Positions 1 through 8,310 of a stretch of 31,431 bases of DNA are shown here, one piece after another. Every line of letters begins with the position of its first letter. Position 1 is the stretch's first letter. A program made the position numbers and the translations under genes. The notes under the pieces were generated by a model that worked only from the letters and a program-made list of their open reading frames with translations, made no database searches and was not told the origin of the DNA. Source of the stretch: Bacillota bacterium (GTDB lineage Bacteria; Bacillota; Clostridia; Lachnospirales; Lachnospiraceae); assembly GCA_023423045.1 (NCBI GenBank), contig JAFAGA010000091.1:1-31431 (forward strand), written 5' to 3'.

Positions 1-97
1 ATACAGAGAAATATCCATGACTGAGGCTCATTCATCTGAGATATGAAACTATAAATTCCTTGATTTTAAAGGAAAAAACACTTGACTAAATAGGGAG
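1..97 (+). repeat. Right end of an IS110-family element (second copy)
   Basis: These 97 bases are identical to 23210-23306, the right end of the IS110 element further along. The window starts inside the element, so its transposase lies outside. Identity stops exactly at AAATAGGGAG. After it, this copy continues GTAG and the other AGGTA, which puts the outer IS boundary at about base 97. The last bases of the IS supply most of the Shine-Dalgarno (AGGGAGG, 92-98) of the gene starting at 105. Confidence 0.85.
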
Positions 98-104
98 GTA
101 GTTT

Positions 105-3100
105 ATGGGAGAGAGAAGGAGTAAAAAACGATTTCATCTGCATTTCAAGAGAGCAATAGTGGCAATGATTGCGATTGTCATGGTGTTTCAGACGATGGCA
201 GGGACGGCAGGAAACTTCGTCCGGAGAGTGGAGGCGGCTGCTAAAACAGGAGATTATATTGATTTAGAGCAAGCAGAAACAGAATTATATGTTGGCACTG
301 GTTGGGCCGGTGCATCCGCTGATTATACGGAAGCCGCCGGTAAGGTGACTATTAATGCCGCAAATTTTGGATGGAACGGAGAGTGGGCGCTTCAGTACAT
401 AATAAAAGATCTGGGGCTGAAAGAAAATACCAGATATTTAGTGGAATTTGATATTACATCATCGGTTAATAAGGATATATTCATTAAATTGGATGCCAGT
501 GGGTGGATAAACGAGCGAATCGGCCTGACGGCAGAAACAAAATATCATTACAGCAAGGTGTCCGCAGCAGGGGCTATCGGTTTGGATCCGATTACTAATT
601 TACCTACACCGTTCTTGTTTTTTGCCCTGGGAACGATGAGCGGAGAAGAAGTGAATCGGAACGGTATTATTGCCGTCGAGAATGTAAAAGTTTCGGCAAT
701 CGGCGGGGAACCAATACCGGAGACAGCAATCCCGATTGAGGTAAATAAGAAAGGTACAAGAGTAAAATTCCAGTCAGCGAAGGACGACACCGTTACAGAA
801 GTAAAAGCATATTATGCCATCTGCGCTTCAGAAGAAGAAGCGAATGCGCTGAGTGTTTCAGGCTCCGCTTTTAAAGTCTGTACCATGGCAAAGAAGCCAA
901 ATGGCATATGGGAAGGATCGGATACCGTTGCTTTGGCAGATGGTCAGTTCATATGCTATTACTTTGATCAGGATGGGGTAACGACAGCACCGGTAATTTA
1001 TCCTGTTACTATTTTTACAGCAAAAGACTATACCTATGACAATCAGGCAGACCTTACCGCCGCCGGCTATAATCTGGCATGGTCCGATGAATTTGACGGC
1101 AATGAGCTTGATGTGGACAAGTGGTCTTTCCAGATAGGAACAAAAGACCCGAATGGGGGACCTGAATATTGGGGAAATGAAGAAAAGCAATATTATACCG
1201 ATTCCAATCATGCTGTAAGGGACGGTAAACTGGTTATTACGGCAAAGAAGGAATCAAAGGAAGGGATGCCATATACCTCGACCCGTATACGCACGAAGAC
1301 GGATGAAGGAGAGACGCTCTTTGCCGCCAGATACGGACGTATTGAGGCAAGGATGAAGCTCCCGGCAGAAGAGGGACTCTGGCCTGCATTCTGGATGCTT
1401 CCGGTTGATAGTTCCATTTACGGAACCTGGGCAGCGTCCGGAGAGTTGGATATCATGGAGGCAAGGGGCCGCGTTCCGGATAAGGTTGGCGGAACAATCC
1501 ATTATGGTTCACAATGGCCGAACAATACTTATTATGGAAAAGAGGATACCTTTGCTTCTGATACGGATATTGGTGCATATCACCTGTACAGTGTGGAGTG
1601 GGAGCCCGGCAGGATCACCTGGCTGGTGGATGACAAGCAATATTTTTCTACCGGTAATTTCTGGAGCAGGAATTCCGAAAATGCGGAAAACTTTGCATAT
1701 GGAGCGCCCTATGATGTACCTTTCTATCTTGTTTTCAACCTGGCGGTAGGCGGAACATTCGACGGACAAGCAAACCTGGAAAATGCCAACTTCCCGGCAG
1801 ACATGGAGGTTGACTATGTCCGTGTATACAAGAAATCAGATGATTACTATCAAAATCTGGAGGATAATCTCACTGCCCCGGAAACAGACAGGGATCAGGT
1901 GAGTTTTGAAAGGCCTGAATATCAGCCGACAGGTCTTAATGGCGACTATGTTAAGGATACGGCATTTGATACCTTAATGACGGTTGGAGAGGTTAAGCCG
2001 GAGGAGACGCACTGGCAGTTCTTTGTGGGTGATTTTGGCGGTGAAGCAGCAGTAACGAAGGAACTCATCGGGGATACAACCTTTGCAAAGGCCAGTATTA
2101 CGAAGGGCGGAAACCAAAATTATGCGGTTCAGCTAATCAAGCATTTTCCGTTTGCAAACGGTTATACTTATGAAATCAGTTTTGATGCTAAGGCTTCCGG
2201 CAGCAGAGAGTTTCTGCTTAAGCCATCCGGTGATGGTGATAATGGTTGGTCAGGCTATGGCATATCAAAGACAATTGGCTTGACAACCACCATGTCACAT
2301 TATACGCATCAGTTTACGATGGATAAGGATTCAGATCCGACTGCCCGCCTGGAATTTGATCTGGGACTTGCAACGGGGGATGTCTGGATAGGGAATGTTG
2401 TCGTAAAGCAAGTAGAACCTGAAAAGGTTGATACCACGGATATCTTTAAAAACCCGGATAACAATGGCGGAAACCATATCTATAACGGTTCCTTCGACCA
2501 GGGGACAGGACGGCTTGCGTTCTGGCGCACTGAGAAAGCTACTGTGAAGGTTCCCGGCGTAATTAATCCGAGCCATGACGCAGCAACAGGAGATAAAGGA
2601 GATTTCAGCCACAGAGCATTTGTGACAGCAGATGATAGTAATGCAAGGATTTATCAAAACGGTATTTGGCTGCAGCAGTCAGATATCTATGTGCTGAGTC
2701 TGAACCTGTCATCACAGGCAGCGGCTAAGGTTTCTGCCATACTTACGAGCAAAGACGGTTCCAAGGTTTATATGAAGCATAAGCTTGATGTTGAGGGAGG
2801 CGGCACCGGGAAGAATTATACGGTGAACTTTGCAATGTCTAAAGGAGTGACCGATAAGGAAGCTGTATTTGCATTAATATTTGAAAAAGGAAGTACCGTA
2901 TCGGTGGATAATATCTGTTTGGTGCGCACCACCAATAATAATGTGGCGATCGATTACAGCGATGTTGATTTAGAACCGGTTAAGACGGATACCACAGGAT
3001 GGATTAACAATCTGAATAACGGAACCATTAGTGATGCCGAAAATCAGGGCGGCGAGATTACCAGCCAGACGCTGAACCATCAACTGAATTATATGAGCAT

Positions 3101-4589
3101 GCTGTATGTTCCCGTTTCGGTCAAGAAGGGAATCACCTATCACTTGAGTTTTCAGGCAAAATCACAGCATGATAATTCTGTCATGGTTAATATTCAGGAG
3201 GATAATAGCTGGGCGGTAACGTTGGAAGAACATTTGGAGATGAAAGCGGAAGAGTGGCAGGAATTCCGCTATACCATTAATTCAACGCTTACAAACGGCA
3301 GCAATCCGATTTATCTGAAATTCTTATTGTCCGGTCCCAATGTAACAGCCGGAACCTTTAAGGTAAAGAATGTGTCTATGACTGCAGAAGTTCAGGAAGG
3401 TGCCAAGGATGCGCCGGCAGATACGGTCAGAACCAGCACAGCTCCGATTAAGGGCAAAGACTATGTAATTGAGCTAAGAGATGGCGACTACAAAACGAAA
3501 TTCCTGAACTGTGTGGAAAAACCGGACCGAAAGGCTCTGATTATGGTAAACGGCTCTGCTTTGCCTGACGGGTCTGTGAAAGATGGAAAGATTGTTATTC
3601 CTGCTTCCGTCCTTGGAACAGGAGCCTATACCATTGAGCTGGTACTGGACGGTTTCAACATTATTACACTTTCCGGAACAGTGAGGGATGATGGAAACCA
3701 GGGCAGTTCAGGAACCAATACTGAAGATAATGATAAAAAGATAACGGATGCAGCTGTGCCGGTTATCGTAACCCAGCCTGTCGGCGGAAAATACGAATAC
3801 AATGAAACCGCAGCCAGCCTGTCCGTAAGTGCGACCGGCGATGGAACCTTAAGCTATCAATGGTATAAGAACAGTGAGGATACCGCATCGGGAGCGTCCG
3901 CCATCAGTGGTGCAACTGGGGCAAGCTACAGACCTTCCACGGAAAAAGTCGGAAAAACATATTATTATTGTGTGGTAACCAACACCAATAAGGAAGCAAC
4001 CAGGATTAAAACTGCGACTGCCACAACCGAACTTGTAATCGTAGAGGTAACAAAGGCCGCAAATAAGATTACCGGTGTAGGTAATGTATCAAAAGTGTAT
4101 GGTAATGCAGCCTTTACCTTAACAGCAAAAGCGAAGGGAACGATTACATACCAATCTTCCGATTCAAAGATTGTAACTGTAAACTCCAAGAGCGGCAAGG
4201 TAGTCATCAAGGGAACCGGTAAAGCTACAATCACCATTGCTGCAGCCGGCAACGGCAATTATAAGGCTTCAACAAAGAAAATTACGGTTACTGTAAAGCC
4301 GAAGAAAGCAACCTTAACCGGCTTAAAATCCGCCAAGGCGAAGAGTCTGACGGTTGCATGGAAGAAGGATACGAAGGCGACAGGATATAAGATCCAGTAT
4401 TCCACAAACAAAGGCTTTACTGAGGTCAAGACAGTAATAGTCAGTAAAAATGCAACGACCTCCAAGACCATCAGCAAGCTAAAGGGTGGAAAGACGTATT
4501 ATGTGCGTGTATGTGCATATACCAAGTCCGGTACAACAAACTTAAGCGGAAGCTGGAGCGCTGCAAAGAAGGTTGTTGTAAAAAAATAA
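105..4589 (+). CDS. Secreted multidomain GH16 beta-glucanase (laminarinase-like)
   Basis: Predicted extracellular endo-beta-1,3(4)-glucanase. A Lys/Arg-rich n-region and hydrophobic stretch (about residues 8-35) form a signal peptide. Residues about 50-200 look like a CBM4_9-type jelly roll, about 205-305 like a small beta module. The GH16 domain spans about 315-580 with the family motif ELDIMEAR: E447 nucleophile, D449 and E452 acid/base by family rule. After it come two or three further CBM4_9-like modules (about 600-1110), an Ig-like domain (about 1225-1310, with YQWYKN), a Big/MBG-like repeat (about 1310-1395) and a C-terminal fibronectin III domain (about 1396-1494). No sortase motif, SLH domain or dockerin is visible, so it is probably released or sugar-bound. 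ATG at 105 follows AGGGAGG at 92-98. Laminarin-type beta-1,3-glucan is the likely substrate; GH16 covers several beta-glucans, so specificity is inferred. Its upstream region has been replaced by an IS end. Confidence 0.9.
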   Translation: MGERRSKKRFHLHFKRAIVAMIAIVMVFQTMAGTAGNFVRRVEAAAKTGDYIDLEQAETELYVGTGWAGASADYTEAAGKVTINAANFGWNGEWALQYIIKDLGLKENTRYLVEFDITSSVNKDIFIKLDASGWINERIGLTAETKYHYSKVSAAGAIGLDPITNLPTPFLFFALGTMSGEEVNRNGIIAVENVKVSAIGGEPIPETAIPIEVNKKGTRVKFQSAKDDTVTEVKAYYAICASEEEANALSVSGSAFKVCTMAKKPNGIWEGSDTVALADGQFICYYFDQDGVTTAPVIYPVTIFTAKDYTYDNQADLTAAGYNLAWSDEFDGNELDVDKWSFQIGTKDPNGGPEYWGNEEKQYYTDSNHAVRDGKLVITAKKESKEGMPYTSTRIRTKTDEGETLFAARYGRIEARMKLPAEEGLWPAFWMLPVDSSIYGTWAASGELDIMEARGRVPDKVGGTIHYGSQWPNNTYYGKEDTFASDTDIGAYHLYSVEWEPGRITWLVDDKQYFSTGNFWSRNSENAENFAYGAPYDVPFYLVFNLAVGGTFDGQANLENANFPADMEVDYVRVYKKSDDYYQNLEDNLTAPETDRDQVSFERPEYQPTGLNGDYVKDTAFDTLMTVGEVKPEETHWQFFVGDFGGEAAVTKELIGDTTFAKASITKGGNQNYAVQLIKHFPFANGYTYEISFDAKASGSREFLLKPSGDGDNGWSGYGISKTIGLTTTMSHYTHQFTMDKDSDPTARLEFDLGLATGDVWIGNVVVKQVEPEKVDTTDIFKNPDNNGGNHIYNGSFDQGTGRLAFWRTEKATVKVPGVINPSHDAATGDKGDFSHRAFVTADDSNARIYQNGIWLQQSDIYVLSLNLSSQAAAKVSAILTSKDGSKVYMKHKLDVEGGGTGKNYTVNFAMSKGVTDKEAVFALIFEKGSTVSVDNICLVRTTNNNVAIDYSDVDLEPVKTDTTGWINNLNNGTISDAENQGGEITSQTLNHQLNYMSMLYVPVSVKKGITYHLSFQAKSQHDNSVMVNIQEDNSWAVTLEEHLEMKAEEWQEFRYTINSTLTNGSNPIYLKFLLSGPNVTAGTFKVKNVSMTAEVQEGAKDAPADTVRTSTAPIKGKDYVIELRDGDYKTKFLNCVEKPDRKALIMVNGSALPDGSVKDGKIVIPASVLGTGAYTIELVLDGFNIITLSGTVRDDGNQGSSGTNTEDNDKKITDAAVPVIVTQPVGGKYEYNETAASLSVSATGDGTLSYQWYKNSEDTASGASAISGATGASYRPSTEKVGKTYYYCVVTNTNKEATRIKTATATTELVIVEVTKAANKITGVGNVSKVYGNAAFTLTAKAKGTITYQSSDSKIVTVNSKSGKVVIKGTGKATITIAAAGNGNYKASTKKITVTVKPKKATLTGLKSAKAKSLTVAWKKDTKATGYKIQYSTNKGFTEVKTVIVSKNATTSKTISKLKGGKTYYVRVCAYTKSGTTNLSGSWSAAKKVVVKK

Positions 4590-4678
4590 TCCGCGCTAAA
4601 TTTATCTTTTTGCAGAATATCAATGATAAATTACGGATGAATTACTTTGCTTGACAGATGCAACTTCAATTGTAAAAC

Positions 4679-4713
4679 AAGGCTGGACAGCTCAAGAGAG
4701 AGCGTCCAGCCTT
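4679..4713. terminator. Bidirectional intrinsic terminator between GH16 gene and sodA
   Basis: AAGGCTGGAC (4679-4688) pairs perfectly with GTCCAGCCTT (4704-4713) around a 15-nt loop. On the minus strand it is followed by GTTTTAC, so it mainly ends the superoxide dismutase transcript. It also lies 90 bp after the GH16 stop. Confidence 0.8.
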
Positions 4714-4721
4714 GCTATTTA

Positions 4722-5351
4722 TTATGCTCCTGTTTTAACTCCATTATAGAGCCTTGCGATCTCTTCCCAATCCAGTACGGAATACAATGCATTAATATAA
4801 TCAACGCGCAGGTTTTTGTACTTTAGGTAATAAGCATGCTCCCATACATCGATACCAAGGATGGGAGTCCATTCACCATGGGTTTCCATCAAGGGATTAT
4901 CCTGGTTCGGACTGGAGCTTACCTGAAGCTTGCCGGATTTATCAGCGGATAGCCAGGCCCAACCGGAACCAAATCTGGTGGCGGCAGCATTATTTAATTT
5001 CTCTTTTAGGTTGTCAAAGCTTCCGAAATCAGCTTCAATCTGCTTTAGCAAATCTCCTTCCGGATTGCGTGAGCCCTTCGGTGAAAGAGTCGAGAAATAT
5101 AAGTTATGGTTATAGTATCCGCCGCCATTATTTCTTAAAGCGTTTCTCGATGCTTCGTCGGAGACCTGATCTAAATTGCTCAATATATCTTCAATTGACT
5201 TATGAGCTAATTCCGGATGTTTATCGATGGCTGCGTTTACATTTGCGGTATAAGCAGCGTGGTGTTTTGTATAATGAGTAATCATTGTAAGTTCATCAAT
5301 ATGGGGTTCCAGTTCATTAAAGTTATATTTTAATTCAATTTGTTTTAACAT
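4722..5351 (-). CDS. sodA: Superoxide dismutase, Fe/Mn family
   Basis: Cytoplasmic enzyme that dismutates superoxide to oxygen and peroxide. The 209-aa length is normal for the Fe/Mn family. The N-terminal helical domain holds metal ligand H26 in ITHYTKHH and a second ligand in the GGGYYNHNLYF region. The C-terminal domain has the signature DVWEHAYY, which provides the Asp and last His ligands. Fe versus Mn cannot be decided by eye. The start is supported by AAAGGAG eight bases upstream of the ATG. The gene is monocistronic, ends at the hairpin 4679-4713, and has a long upstream region with a Fur-like box. The closest named group is SodA/SodB; I use sodA for convenience. Confidence 0.93.
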   Translation of the reverse strand: MLKQIELKYNFNELEPHIDELTMITHYTKHHAAYTANVNAAIDKHPELAHKSIEDILSNLDQVSDEASRNALRNNGGGYYNHNLYFSTLSPKGSRNPEGDLLKQIEADFGSFDNLKEKLNNAAATRFGSGWAWLSADKSGKLQVSSSPNQDNPLMETHGEWTPILGIDVWEHAYYLKYKNLRVDYINALYSVLDWEEIARLYNGVKTGA

Positions 5352-5395
5352 AAGTATCGCTCCTTTAAGATTGTATTTGTTAGGTGTATAAGTGA

Positions 5396-5401
5396 ATTAT
5401 A
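5396..5401 (-). promoter_or_regulatory. Candidate -10 box for sodA
   Basis: TATAAT on the minus strand, 45 bases before the sodA start codon. No convincing -35 sits 17 bases upstream (only TTTATT-like), so the gene may depend on an activator or on relief of repression. Confidence 0.45.
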
Positions 5402-5486
5402 CAATAGATGTCTGAAAAAATAAAGCATTGTTTGCAATTTAATTGTAAATAATCATAAAATCTGCACATTTAACAAATAACAATAA

Positions 5487-5501
5487 TGAAAATCAATATC
5501 A
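5487..5501. promoter_or_regulatory. Candidate Fur-type box upstream of sodA
   Basis: TGAAAATCAATATCA matches 12 of the 14 defined positions of the 7-1-7 Fur consensus TGATAAT-N-ATTATCA. It lies about 135 bp upstream of sodA. PerR and Zur boxes are similar in design, so the regulator is not certain. A role in iron-responsive sod expression is inference. Confidence 0.4.
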
Positions 5502-5557
5502 TTTGTAAAGTATGACTATATTTTTTGTCTCATTCACTTGATTTCTTTCTCATTATG

Positions 5558-5593
5558 TAACAGTTCAGCCCATGATATATAACTGAACTGTTA
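5558..5593. promoter_or_regulatory. Perfect 11-bp inverted repeat in the sodA-5807 intergenic region
   Basis: TAACAGTTCAG (5558-5568) and CTGAACTGTTA (5583-5593) are perfect inverted repeats with a 14-nt AT-rich spacer. No T-run follows on either strand (CCTCC on the plus side), so it reads as an operator or RNA hairpin more than a terminator. It lies 40 bp before the -35 of the promoter at 5635. The rest of the 455-bp gap (5352-5806) shows only the promoters and Fur-like box listed here. Confidence 0.4.
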
Positions 5594-5634
5594 CCTCCTT
5601 GTGCCAATGGAGTTAATGTTATTCGTGTTTTGAC

Positions 5635-5664
5635 TTGACATAAAACCTTGCGACAGCGTATGAT
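5635..5664 (+). promoter_or_regulatory. Sigma-A-type promoter of the 75-aa gene
   Basis: TTGACA (5635-5640) and TATGAT (5659-5664) are separated by 18 bp. A start near 5671 gives a leader of about 135 nt before the ATG at 5807, containing a small CTGCTC/GAGCAG hairpin. Confidence 0.6.
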
Positions 5665-5806
5665 TTTATTGCATCAAAAGCCGCTGCTCGAGAGCAGGGT
5701 CAGATAAGGGTCAAAGCATGACATGGGATGTAAGGCATAATAATTTTAATGTTTTTGCAGAGAATAAGGACGGATAGAAATTAAAAAGACGAAGGAGTGT
5801 TGGTAT

Positions 5807-6034
5807 ATGAATCCGGGACAAGAGATGTTTTATAATTTTTTTATGGAGCGAGTAAAGGATGAGAAGGAGGAAGAAGCAAAGTCTCTGTTAGAAGATGGTT
5901 TTGCAAAACAAGCTGCAGGGACATTTGATCTGGCATATTTTCAGGAAATCATGCCTAAGTATTTTGAATTAGTGAAGCCGGAAGCGATAAATGAAGTTAA
6001 GGAAGCAATGGATCATTTTGCATCCAGGCTGTAA
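5807..6034 (+). CDS. Small hypothetical protein, 75 aa
   Basis: An acidic, helix-rich soluble protein with no signal peptide or TM segment. I do not recognise a named family. Support for a real gene: GAAGGAG Shine-Dalgarno upstream of the ATG, a good promoter at 5635-5664, and a strong terminator 40 bp after the stop. It is therefore a monocistronic unit between sodA and the nine-gene operon. The sequence mixes Asp/Glu/Lys-rich helices with a Phe/Tyr-rich middle (QEIMPKYFELVKPE), as in small helical-bundle regulators or adaptors, but function is unknown. Confidence 0.65.
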   Translation: MNPGQEMFYNFFMERVKDEKEEEAKSLLEDGFAKQAAGTFDLAYFQEIMPKYFELVKPEAINEVKEAMDHFASRL

Positions 6035-6072
6035 GGAGAAGTTTTGAAGCTAAGTCCAAAGTGTTAATTAAT

Positions 6073-6122
6073 AAAAAGCAGGATTCTAAATCGGTTTTTG
6101 GATTTTAGGACCTGCTTTTTTT
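6073..6122 (+). terminator. Intrinsic terminator
   Basis: AAAAAGCAGG pairs with CCTGCTTTTT, extended by an imperfect TTCTAAATC/GATTTTAGG inner stem, and ends in a run of seven T. It closes the 75-aa gene and insulates the operon that begins at 6306. Confidence 0.85.
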
Positions 6123-6305
6123 CCATTCAGATAAAAATGTTCTGCCTATTGTTCTTCTGCGGCAGGATTACAGAATAGAATAAGAGAAACCTTAAAAAGT
6201 GATTAAAGGTATGGTAATATTATGTAATTTGGTGTAGTATTAATGTAATAATAATTCGTATAAATATAGAAAGCGAACGGAAGCCAGATCATAGGAGGGT
6301 AATCG

Positions 6306-7547
6306 ATGAATATCTCACAAGTATTGCAATTTGAAGGGTCTGTAGACTCATTAGTATGGAAAAATCCTATCGAGGATTTTAATACCACATCCCAGTTGAT
6401 TGTGGATGAAACACATGAGGCATTGCTGGTTGTAAACGGTAATGCATGTGATTTGTTCGGACCGGGAAGGCATACGCTTGAAACCCCCAACATACCGCTT
6501 GTTAAGAGAATTATCAATATTCCAACGGATGGACAGACCTCCTTCCCATGTAAGGTGTTCTTCATTAATAAAGTACACCAAATGGACATTACATGGGGAA
6601 TTCCGGGTGAAATAACCTTGAATGATCCGGTTTATGACATTTTTCTTCATGTGGGAATGTGCGGTAACATGAATTTTCAGGTCACAGATTCAAGAAAATT
6701 CATGTTGAAGATGGTGGGATTTCGGGATTTCTTTGATGCGGATCAGATGGTTTCCAAATTCCGCGGAATAATTAAGCAGTATGTAAAATCGTATATTTCA
6801 AAGATTATGAATGTTGGAAAAGTAAGCTATTTCGACATGAATGAGAATTTATTTGAAATATCGGAGGTAGTGAAGGAACAGCTGTTACCGATTTTTGTGG
6901 ATTATGGAATCGATGTGCTTCAGTTCAACATCGAGTCAATTACAGTTCCTGATGAAGATTTTGATGCGGTTAAAAAAGCAAAAGAAGCACGCGCTTCTCG
7001 AATTATTCAGGGATATACATGGCAGGAAGAGAGACAGATGGATATTGCTCAGACCTTTGCAGGGAATGAAGGTGCAATGGGTAATGTTGGCGGGGTTGTT
7101 GGAGGATTTATGATGGGAGGTGCATTTGGAGGCAGTGTGGCAGACCTTGCAAGAAATGCATTGAGTCCAAATCAGATTCCTGCTGAAAATCCGCCCAGGG
7201 ATCTTAAAAACGCCTCATCACCGATGGATAACAGAAGTCCCCAATCCTTTGATGTTAACGGATTTATGAGTACATATGCTAAGCCGGAGAGTGCAGGTAA
7301 CGGAACAGAAAAAGCAGCGATACCCGTTTCAACACAAACAGAAGGCGGAGCAGAACATAGAACGATACGTGACGAGAAGGCTGATCATGGGGGAACAAAG
7401 TTTTGTACAAAATGCGGCAATGCGCTGTCTGCGGAAATGATGTTTTGTCCGAAATGCGGCACCAAACAGGCGAAGGAATGCGCTAACTGCCATACTCAGC
7501 TGTTACCGGATGCAGCATTTTGCCATAGATGCGGTACACCGAGTTAA
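6306..7547 (+). CDS. SPFH-domain protein with two C-terminal zinc ribbons (YdjI/virion-core-like)
   Basis: First gene of the operon, 413 aa. Residues about 20-240 form an SPFH (band-7, flotillin-like) domain of the YdjI type, recognisable from FEGSVDSLVWKNPIEDF and the PGRHTLETPNIP segment near its start. There is no N-terminal TM. A Gly/Met-rich stretch (about 250-280, GGVVGGFMMGG) may be a membrane hairpin or oligomer contact. A low-complexity linker leads to two zinc ribbons: C367/C370/C381/C384 and C392/C395/C406/C409. In B. subtilis, the related YdjI belongs to the PspA-YdjGHI membrane-stress module (established). A scaffold role here is inference. Start ATG follows AGGAGGG at 6293-6299. 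The next gene is 56 bp downstream. Confidence 0.85.
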   Translation: MNISQVLQFEGSVDSLVWKNPIEDFNTTSQLIVDETHEALLVVNGNACDLFGPGRHTLETPNIPLVKRIINIPTDGQTSFPCKVFFINKVHQMDITWGIPGEITLNDPVYDIFLHVGMCGNMNFQVTDSRKFMLKMVGFRDFFDADQMVSKFRGIIKQYVKSYISKIMNVGKVSYFDMNENLFEISEVVKEQLLPIFVDYGIDVLQFNIESITVPDEDFDAVKKAKEARASRIIQGYTWQEERQMDIAQTFAGNEGAMGNVGGVVGGFMMGGAFGGSVADLARNALSPNQIPAENPPRDLKNASSPMDNRSPQSFDVNGFMSTYAKPESAGNGTEKAAIPVSTQTEGGAEHRTIRDEKADHGGTKFCTKCGNALSAEMMFCPKCGTKQAKECANCHTQLLPDAAFCHRCGTPS

Positions 7548-7603
7548 TCAAGGATCCACAAACTTAGGACGCGCAAAAAAGCAGCGCAGAAATGAGGAGA
7601 AAG

Positions 7604-8299
7604 ATGGAACAGAAAAATAAAAATGGATTATTGACAGCACTTATTTATTTAGTGATCTTTGCAGCGTATAATCTTATGGTATTTATGATATTTAAAGGTT
7701 ATAACGCGGTGTTCTGGATAAGCTATGGATTTATGACAGCGGCATTTTTACTTCATATTGTGTGTGTGGTTTCAATTCTCAGGAATGTAAGCGTAAAAGC
7801 AGTATTTTTTGGAATACCCTTACTGTCATTCTCTATTTATTTTGTGTGCGCGGAACTGTTTAGCAGTCTTGTGTTCATGATTTTCAAATCCATGGCCAGT
7901 GTTAAAATTGCAATTCTGATTCAAGCATTATTGCTTTGCATTTTTATTGTCATTGCAATTATTTCCATTATGACCAGAGATGTTGTTCAGGGCGTAGATG
8001 ATCGGATCAGGGAAAATGTAAGCTTTATTAAAGGTATTAATGTGGATGTAGAGATGTTAATGCAAAGAAGCACCGCTGCGGATCTAACAGGAGCTTTGAA
8101 GAAGCTTTCTGAAACAATTAAATATTCCGACCCCATGACAAATCGGGTGGTAGCGGTCCAGGAGCAAATGATTATGCAATCTATGGCAGAGCTGCGCTCT
8201 GCATTTGATTCGGGAGACAGCAGTAGAACCAAGGAGCTTTGTGCGAAGATTGAATTGTTGTTTATCGAAAGAAATAAGAAACTTATGGTTTCCAAGTAA
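7604..8299 (+). CDS. Four-TM membrane protein of unknown function
   Basis: About 231 aa. I place the start at ATG 7604 because GAGGAG (7594-7599) is correctly spaced for it; ATG 7592 has no Shine-Dalgarno and would itself overlap that site. Four hydrophobic segments occupy roughly the first 130 residues (LLTALIYLVIFAAYNLMVF, YGFMTAAFLLHIVCVVSI, VFFGIPLLSFSIYFVCAEL, VKIAILIQALLLCIFIVIA). The last about 100 residues are a cytosolic helical domain. No known enzyme motif is visible. It lies between the SPFH gene and a zinc-ribbon gene, 11 bp before the latter, like YdjH-type membrane partners. That comparison is by context, not by recognised sequence. Confidence 0.75.
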   Translation: MEQKNKNGLLTALIYLVIFAAYNLMVFMIFKGYNAVFWISYGFMTAAFLLHIVCVVSILRNVSVKAVFFGIPLLSFSIYFVCAELFSSLVFMIFKSMASVKIAILIQALLLCIFIVIAIISIMTRDVVQGVDDRIRENVSFIKGINVDVEMLMQRSTAADLTGALKKLSETIKYSDPMTNRVVAVQEQMIMQSMAELRSAFDSGDSSRTKELCAKIELLFIERNKKLMVSK

Positions 8300-8310
8300 G
8301 GGGAATAAGC

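Noticed and set aside
3965..4477. Two open frames on the minus strand under the GH16 C-terminus (3965-4258 and 4259-4477)
   Set aside because: They are shadows of the low-complexity Thr/Lys/Val-rich repeats of the GH16 protein and lack start signals.
6203..6650. Minus-strand frames over the start of the SPFH gene
   Set aside because: They overlap a well-supported gene with a strong ribosome binding site and show no family features.
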